Part shown: piece after piece, positions 46,312 through 64,000 of the stretch
Numbering within the stretch: the first letter of the stretch is position 1
Layout: the number at the start of each line of letters is the position of its first letter
Origin: Desmodesmus armatus
Taxonomy: Eukaryota; Chlorophyta; Chlorophyceae; Sphaeropleales; Scenedesmaceae
Direction of reading: 5' to 3'
NCBI GenBank assembly: GCA_007449985.2
Contig: VIIQ02000751.1
Location: 62,001-126,000, forward strand
Length of the DNA stretch: 64,000 nt
The notes under the pieces: model-generated
The model's input: the letters and a program-made list of their open reading frames with translations, nothing else
What the model was told of the DNA's origin: nothing
Databases searched by the model: none
Program-made: the position numbers and the translations under genes

Positions 46312-47287
46312 GGCCTTCTGCTTGTATAATGTGCCTCGTGTCTCTTGTTTCTCTTGTGATGTGCTTGTATGGCTGTGCTGTGGATGCCATTAGGGGGTTG
46401 CACCTGCAACTGCCTGTCAACGTGACCTGGCGGGGGAGTGGCAAGGGGGCTGGTGGGTGCTGAGTTGGTTCATGCAGCAGGTGTTGCTATGGGGGTTCTG
46501 CCACAAATAATGGGTGTGTATGTTTCGTGCACCTGGCTCCTTGCTTTGTAGCCTGTGCTGCAGTGCACCTGTCACACCTGTTATGCTGTGTGAACCTGAG
46601 AATCACCTACACTCTGTTCACAGGCGTGGTTGTCGTGTGAGCAGCGCATTGATGGTTTACATTTGTTGGTCTGAGACCCCAGCAAAACTGGGGGCAGCAC
46701 GCTTGTCTTGCACCTGACTCTCATCAACTTGAGCACCCACCCAGCGCCAAGGCATCTTTCAGGGGGGCTCGCGAAGCAAATTTGCGCATTGTTGATAACA
46801 GCAAGATCAGGAACATAGTGTGTGATACCCAGCCATTGGACCTCCCACATTGCTTTCCTTTCAATCCTGCCTTCAAAGCAGAGAGCCAGGTACGTTACCT
46901 CTCCGTCTATGACAACGTCTAGCAAACTCACAGTCTGTTGACGCGCGGGGCCGCGGCAGCTATGCTTGCACACACTGCAGCAGATCAGATGGTGCTGCAT
47001 GCATGCTGTGTACTGGCATCTGAGCTCCGCCAGTGGTCCTCTGTGGCCATGGTTCACTTACGCTAGTAGTCAGGGTTGTGTTGAGACTTCCCAGGCTGCA
47101 GCTTGGGCCCTCACTGCCAACACACTGCGACGTATAGGTCTCTGTGTTCTGCATGATGGGGGCACCACCCAGCTGCTCAGTACCTGTTCAGCTGGTTGCA
47201 TAGCAATCAACTGTTCCACGTACTTGCAACCTGCCGGTCACACTTGCCCCAGGTGCCTGAGCAGGACAGCGTCAGCACAGCAGGGGC
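46312..47287. other. spacer upstream of the YAK1-type gene
   Basis: No coding frame with motifs. It probably contains the 3' UTR of the DUF3598-like gene and the promoter and 5' UTR of the kinase gene. I see no clear regulatory element. Confidence 0.5.
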
Positions 47288-56095
<8,808 letters not shown>

Positions 56096-59044
56096 GTTTT
56101 TCTGGTGTTGTTGCGGCCTGGCTAAGTGGCAGGGGCTGTTAGCACCAGCAAGGGGCCTTGGCCACACCAGCAGCACAGCAGCATCCTTGCTTGACTGCAC
56201 CTTGGATGGTGCAGTCACGGCAAGGGATGGTTGTATGGTGGTTAGATGGTACTGTGGGAGTCAGTGGACGCGGTTGTCTGGGGTGTTGCTGCCTGTGCTG
56301 ATCACAGTGTGATCTGCAGGCTTTGGGGGGCGGGGGCAATGTCGCTTGTGTTGAGGGTGGTGTGTGTTTGATGCAGCGCAATGGATGGCATGGTTATTTG
56401 CAGGCAAAGTAGGCACCATGCACGCTGCAGGATGTGTGCCGGTGTGTGCGGACGTGTGTGTGTGGGTCTGTGTGTTGGCAGGGATCTTATGTGTTGGGGA
56501 TCGCATGTTGCGCAGGAAGTTCAGGCATGTGGCCTGTGGTCAGTTGTGTGACGTGACATTGCCTGGTGCTATCAGCTGGTGGCTGGCGACACTTCCGGCT
56601 TAATTTCACTCCTGTCAAGTCACGGGAGGTCAGGTGGCGCAGTGCAGCGGTGCTGTTGTTATGTGTGCCCTTGGTGTCGAAGGTTTGTGGGAGGCAGATG
56701 TGCGAAATGTGTGTATGTCCAACCAACAACTGGACATCGTGTGCGTGGCGTTGGAGTTGGTAGTGTTGGCCAGCTGTTTTGGGTTCAGGACTTGGGCACC
56801 AGTTTAGATCTGGCTGCTTGCATATCGAGGTCAGAGCAGGGAACTCCATGTGAGCTGCACTCAAGGAGAGCTTCTCGCACGTGCTGGGGTTGATCGGCTG
56901 GTGGGCAGTTGGTACGCTGCCACTGGGTGACTAATCAACCCTAAAATGACTAATCAACCCATGATATGTGCAGGAGCAGAGCTGCCATCCTGAAAGGTGG
57001 CAAGGCAGGCTTAGGGGTGCAGCAGGGTTCAGGGTTAGGCCTTCAGAAACACGCCTGTGCAGCCAACCCAGCACGGCCATGGCCAGACATGGTGTCAGCC
57101 TCGCAAAGCAGTGCTGTGGTGCTGCGCAGAGTTGCATGCTTTCCTGGCCAGGCTTCCACAACTCCTGCACAACTGCGATGCAGCACGGCCATATAGCCGT
57201 GCAGAGGCCGTGCATGTGGCAAGCGCTTGACTGTGTTGCAGGGTTGATGAGTGTGTTTTATCCTGCAGTCCACTGTTGTTGTCGTAATGGATGGTCGAGC
57301 ATGTCAGCATACCAGCTGTGGCCAGTTGCAAGGCAGGCATGCCGCCGCCGGTGGGTGCAGTAGGCCCGATCGGTTGTGCAAATGGTTAGGGTGTTGACAT
57401 GGTTGAGCTCCAATAGCTCGTGTGCTGGCCGCAGCTCACAGGACAGCGTGCTGTGTCTGCTTATAGCCAGGCAGGTGAGCTGGTACTTACAAATGGTGAG
57501 GTGTGTGGCCATATGCTGCGCATGCCAGTTGCTACATGCACCACTGTTGTGGTTGCAGGACAAACCGTGACACAGAGTGAGCTTCTGTGCTGCGCATGCA
57601 GCCAACATATGTATGCACCGCCAGCTGCACAGACGGCTTTGTTGATGCTGCAGAGACGGAACAGCGTGTGTGGTTCTTTCCCTGCGCATTTCCTGGCTGA
57701 GAGTTATGTCAGAGAGTTGGTGTAGCACCTTCCTCATGTTCAGGGCTTCAGGCACCATGTATGTAGGACCTTGCTCTCGGCAGCACCTGTGCTGATAGTG
57801 TACTCAGGAAGGGTCAGTGTGCAGTCCTGCAGCGCTCAGCACAAGGGAAGGGTTGGTTGGTTCGTCGGCTGGCTGGCTTGCTGGCTGGTTGGTTGGTGGT
57901 TGGTTGGTTGGTTGGTTGGTGAGGTTGGTCATTAGGGGTTATGCTTTGTGGGCATCTGTGCCAGCAAGAGGTGTACAAGCTGGTGGTTGTGGGTGGTAGT
58001 AGCAGAAACATAGGTAGTTGTGGGGTCAAGCTGTTGCATCACATCCTGTTGTTGTCCTTTTTGTTGATGTTGTTGCTCCTGAAGGGCAGGGTAAAGTCTG
58101 GGTCGCCTGCTTGCTCTTTGTGCTCTGCACGCCAGCCGAAGTGCAGCTGAGTCAGCTGCATGGCGTGCTGGGGCGGTGTGTTGATGCAGAGCACTCTTTG
58201 GCTGGTGAATTGTGGGGGTGAGTTTGTGGTGCTGTGTTTATCGAGGCTGCCCGTTCCATGTTCGTGGGGGGGGGGGGGGTCCTGGTCTTGTGTGAAAGTC
58301 TTTTCCTGGCTTGGCCAGGACTGGTAACGCTACCAGAAACTGGCTATGGCCTGCAGCTACCTGATTAACGGCTTCCTGCAGGTGATCACATTCTAGCAGC
58401 CTGGGGTGCAGCGACAGCAGGCAAATGTCAGAAGCTCTTGCAGCGCACATTGAACTGGGCGCAACGCCCAGCAAGTCCGTGCAAGACAGGGGCAGGGAGA
58501 GTGAGAGGCTTGTGTCAACCGTGCCATGCATTCTGTCTGGCCCTGGTACTGTGCATGGCACTGATCTTGCCGGCCAGCTGATGCATGCCAGACTGGCAGT
58601 CACCCTATCATGTGTCTCTCATCAGCATCTAGGCCACATGGTTGAAGTTTCAAGGGGAAAACACATTCACCTCACGTTCATCAACATAGCGCAGACGTAT
58701 GCTTCCCGCCACATTTCGAAAACCCAAAACCTAGTCACAGGCCGTTGTTGCGCAGACATATGGTATGAATTGCATTGGTCGCCTAGCCCTGCTCAGGAGT
58801 GTTCTCGTGCACTGTCCTCTGCAGCCTCCTTCACCGTAACCCCCCTGCAGCAGCAAGCGTCCTCCCCCGCCCCACCCAGCCCACCAGTCCAGTCCTTGCC
58901 GCTCAACGACATCTTGGTTTCTTTTTTTCCGTCGGTTCAATCATCTGCCGTCCTTGCCGCTGCCTGGTCGCACAGCAGCACCATCAAGGGCACCAACAGC
59001 AGCAGCTCCTACATCACCTCGGCATCCCTCCTTCATACCTCAAA
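56096..59044. other. 3-kb gene-poor region
   Basis: No supported gene. It holds a pair of 13-bp direct repeats (gactaatcaaccc at 56929 and 56948), a tetranucleotide tract at 57851-57921 and a G run near 58266. The region just before 59045 is C- and CAG-rich and probably is the 5' UTR of the next gene. Confidence 0.5.
57851..57921. repeat. GGTT/GGCT tetranucleotide tract
   Basis: About 70 bp of ggtt and ggct units with a few interruptions. Simple sequence. Confidence 0.85.
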
Positions 59045-60698
59045 ATGAGCCGCAAGAGGTGTTTTGGCGATCACGACCAGGTTGGAGAGGTGTTCGCAGA
59101 CTGCAGCAACACATACGACCAGCACATGGGCAGCAGCAGCAGCAGAGGGCAACAGAAGCGCTGCTGCGGCACAGCCCGCAACCCTGCCCCTGGAGAGATG
59201 ACAGCAGATGAGGTGGCAACCTACCTGCACAGCCTGAGCAGTCACCTGGACAACAGCCAGGTGGAGCACGCAAGCCAAGTGCTCAACGCAGCAGGCTGGA
59301 AGGTGGGTCTCACAGACGGATGGGCAGCTGTGACCTGTGCTGCTTGCTGAAATGCTTACACAGGAATCCCACGGCAGATGGTTCCAACATATGAATCAGG
59401 GTGCTAGCCTATTATTGGCAGGAATGCAAGCATACATGCCAGCAAGGATACACCCAATTCATGCATCCAATGTGGTAGCCTTGACGGCGTAGGTGCAAGC
59501 ATACATGCCAGGCCCTAAACCTCTCCAGCACTCAAGGGTTACCTGCCACACCTGGGTGATGCTGCCCTGCAGGCCCTTGCAGAGCTGAACATCCTCATGG
59601 GCTCGGGTGCCCTGCCAGACGGATCTCTGCACTCATACAGCTGCTTCACACGGCAGCCGCGTGCACGGCTCTGGCTGCACTACAGCAAGTACGCAGCAGG
59701 CCGTGCCAACTTGTCACCGCAGCAGCTGGAGTTGCTGAGGTTCCTGCTGGAGTGGGTGCTGGCACTGTGAGTCACCAGGCAGGGCTTAGGCCGGCAGCAT
59801 ATATTGCAGCATAGGCCCAAAACAGCTGGCCAGCAGACGTGTTGCGCAGTAGACCAGCACCGATGGACAAGCGTGTACCATGGGGTACGAACCCTGTGCA
59901 GTTCAACTGGTGTTTCATGGAGCCATGATGTGTGTTTTGCTGCGACATAAAAGCTTGGCTGCATGATCCCAGCAGCGGTCAGAGCTGAGGCAAGACATTG
60001 CTTGTCTGCTCTGCAGGTTCCCTGACTGCGCCCTGACAGAAGTGACTTTGGACTTGCCCCCTGGGATGGTCAGCTGGGCCAGCAGATGGGGCATGGCCAG
60101 CAGCCGTATCAAGGTGTTCCGGTTGGAGGCCTATGCAGCCGTGGATCCCTTCAGCAGCAGTGGGCTGAGTGCCGTCAACCAGCAGCCTGCACAGGTGATC
60201 TACGTCCCTGCCTTGCTGTGACCTGTTGCATGGCCTCTGGAGCTGCTGTGTGTTTGATTGATGCAGCTCACAAGGTGTGCCCGCCACCCAAATGCCCTTG
60301 TTAGGCTTGTGTGCTTGTTGTGGCGTCACGGGAGTCAGTGAATGTGAGAGACTGTACAACAGGGCCCTGCACAGGTGCTTGTGAAGGGTACTCTTGCGCA
60401 GGAGGGAAAGTGCTGGATGTACCTGATGCGTGTGATGGCTGCTGCTCCCTGCCAGGCTGGCCGGAGGTATTTGGCAGTTTGTGCTTTAGCAGACAATCTT
60501 TGAGGGATGGATGGGGTTTGCATGCCCCCTGCTTCTTGTATTGTACCTTTAGCTGGGCAGGAGGATGCTCTGCTGCTTTACTTGAGCAGACTTGACTTTA
60601 CGCATGTTCCGTCATGCACAGCCAATGTGCTGGGCAAGCAAACACGCCCACTGTACATGAGGGCAAGTGTGTCATACGGCCGCCACATGCAAGAATAG
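59045..60698 (+). CDS. unrecognised four-exon gene, about 255 aa
   Basis: Exons 59045-59302, 59573-59766, 60017-60194, 60561-60698. Phases 0, 2 and 0 agree at each join, and the donors are good (AAG|GTGGGT, CT|GTGAGT, CAG|GTGATC). Reading through the second donor instead would stop at once (TGA 59768-59770) and give 151 aa, so an intron-retained short form is possible. Seen: a polar N-terminus with MSRKRCFGDHD; a helical segment (ADEVATYLHSLSSHLD); FTRQPRARLWLHYSKYA; leucine-rich LELLRFLLEWVLALFPDC; and VTLDLPPGMVSWASRWGM. No signal peptide or membrane span. I do not recognise the family. TGTAA at 61139-61143 is a possible, rather distant poly(A) signal. Confidence 0.65.
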
Positions 60699-62357
60699 AC
60701 CTGGAGCCAAGCACACTGCCAGCACCACAGGCGTGGCCTTGTTGTGTGTGGTGTGGTTCAAATGCGGTGACTCCTTCGCTTGCCAAATGGCTCACATTTA
60801 CAAGTAACGGTACTTGCATTTTGGTATGCTCAATCATCCTTTCATCTGGCCTTTGTTACATGCTGCTGGTGCAGTCCTCGTGCTGGACCCTGCCACTGGC
60901 AATGGTGCAGCTCACTCCTGCTGATTCACGCAGTGCACATGCAAGACTGGTGCACAGCAGCTGCTGTCTGTTTGGCCAGGGTGTCCAGTGTTACATGCCA
61001 TCGATGCTGATCATCTGGTCTTGCTGTGCACGGACCGGGTGAAGATGCTGCAGGATTTTGCTTTAAAATTCAGCCTTGTGCTGGGAGCTCAACAGCAAAT
61101 TGGACTGGGCGCACTGTGGGCACCACATGTTTTCATTGTGTAAGACACGTTCTCCATCGTATGGCAGCAACAGTGGTTGCCTGCAGCACATGGTTTGTCC
61201 ATGTCAAAAGCCTCTCCCTGTGCCTGGCTGGTGTTCCGGATCCCCGGCTCAACCTGACTTGTAGAAGCACTGTAATGTGCTTCAATGACAACTGCCCTCA
61301 TACAGGTGGTGGGGTGTATGTCACCAGGAGTCACGCCTGTGGTTCAGTGTATGTGAGGTTCAAGTGGGGCCCAATTGCGTCACAAGTGGCTGTGAATTCA
61401 AGTGCTTGAGCGGCATCGGTAGAGGGCCCTCAGGCCTGGTATATGGCACCATAGAATTGCAGCAAAGGCCTGCAGACAGCACTTGCAAGTTGTGCCCTGC
61501 AATCCACTTGTCACACTTGCATGAGTCAAGGCGCAGTAAGTACCACTATCAAGTGCTACTGGCAACAGCATGGTATTACAGCAACAGGTGCCACAACAAC
61601 ACAAGTCACGAGGGTAACGAGGTGTTGACTCGAGCTCAACAATTCAACACGCAACCTTTTCAACTTCCAGCACACCAAGACCGTAAGCATAATGCCATGC
61701 TGAGGCATCTGACCATACATGCCTACTGGCTTGAAGACTGCCCCTCAAAGCAGGGTCGCAAGTATCATGCCACAACTACCAAACACCCAAGACACACAAT
61801 CAGGGTAGGCCCTACCTGCTGGCAGCACTGTACTGCACAAATGCCCCCGACGATGATGGCTGCAGTGCATGCATCACCAGGGTGTAGACAGTACAAACAC
61901 TGGCACCACGATGGTTAAACAGTGTTGGTGCCTGCAGCTATGCAGTCAACCTTGCTTGTCAAGTATAGAGAAGCTGCCCTAAATGGCATCACACCATAGC
62001 TGGCCCAGCACACCATAAGAGTGACTGTGAGGCAACTGCAGCAATCGCTGGTTAGCCTGCAGGGCCTAAGGCAGCTGACACGAGTGCCCTGCTGCAAGAA
62101 CAATCATGCAAACAACCAAGATGTAGAAAACTGTTGTACACACAGCACATGGCTAGCATGTTGACACTCAAGTCACACTGTCACCTTGCCTGTGAGGGTC
62201 ACTAGCATTTACAGGGGGTGCACACAATAGGTAAGGGACAGGCGGACCCGGCTTGGGATGCCCCAAGTCCAATCCAACAAACCTCAATGCAACACAAGCA
62301 TTCTGCCCTGCCGGCTGACAACAAAGCGCTGCACCTTACAGGATCTGGACAGCGCAC
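60699..62357. other. spacer between convergent genes
   Basis: The region lies between the 3' ends of the four-exon gene (+) and the WDR26-like gene (-), so it should hold two 3' UTRs. TGTAA on the minus strand occurs at 62340-62336 and 62213-62209. The 184-codon plus frame at 61364-61918 has no motif and chance-like composition. Confidence 0.55.

Positions 62358-64000
<1,643 letters not shown>

Noticed and set aside
57851..57921. GGTT-rich tract as an interstitial telomere
   Set aside because: The units are GGTT/GGCT, not the TTTAGGG or TTTTAGGG telomere repeat of green algae.
58425..59048. 207-codon plus-strand frame ahead of the four-exon gene
   Set aside because: It runs into the ATG region of that gene in another frame and has no motifs; more likely promoter and 5' UTR.
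61364..61918. 184-codon plus-strand frame
   Set aside because: It lies in a spacer between two 3' ends and has no motif and no sensible splice or start context.

Overview
The window looks like nuclear DNA of a chlorophyte green alga, probably Chlorophyceae. The genes are broken into many short exons with GT..CTGCAG-type introns. CAG/GCA repeats run through both coding and non-coding DNA and give long poly-Gln and poly-Ala tracts. The recognisable proteins are eukaryotic, several of plant/algal type, and some 3' ends have the TGTAA poly(A) motif used by green algae. I see no rRNA, tRNA, CRISPR array or prokaryotic operon. Exon models were read by hand from splice consensus, reading phase and remembered family motifs, and no search was run.

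Layout. 174-12281 (-) is a complete 27-exon cohesin SMC1 gene. 12282-14840 is gene-poor. 14841-20961 (-) is a 5'-truncated Ty3/gypsy-type retroelement. Its long pol frame reads end of RT, RNase H, a complete-looking cytosine-5 DNA methyltransferase, zinc-binding and DDE integrase, a PHD finger and a Tudor-like segment. A second, SR-rich frame follows it. 22015-26578 (+) encodes a very disordered RGG/poly-Gln/coiled-coil protein with a conserved-looking C-terminal domain. 28002-32523 (+) encodes a UBL-WLM-PUB metalloprotease. 33354-40011 (+) encodes a TUL1/FLY1-type membrane RING E3 ligase. 42499-46311 (+) encodes a tentative DUF3598-like plastid protein. 47288-56095 (+) encodes a very large YAK1/DYRK kinase, the family of Chlamydomonas TAR1. 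59045-60698 (+) is an unrecognised four-exon gene. 62358-64000 (-) is the 3' part of a WDR26/GID7-like WD40 gene that runs off the right edge.

Three genes belong to ubiquitin-linked pathways: the UBL-WLM-PUB protease, the TUL1/FLY1 ligase and the WDR26-type CTLH/GID subunit. The others cover chromosome cohesion (SMC1) and nutrient/growth signalling (YAK1). The most striking item is the retroelement, which joins a DNA-methylating domain and histone-reader-like domains to its integration machinery. A second theme is that introns are full of short tandem duplications next to splice sites. Some copy the exon-intron junction itself and so create decoy sites. YAK1 also carries an intronic 42-bp hairpin arm pair whose only two mismatches are G-U compatible.
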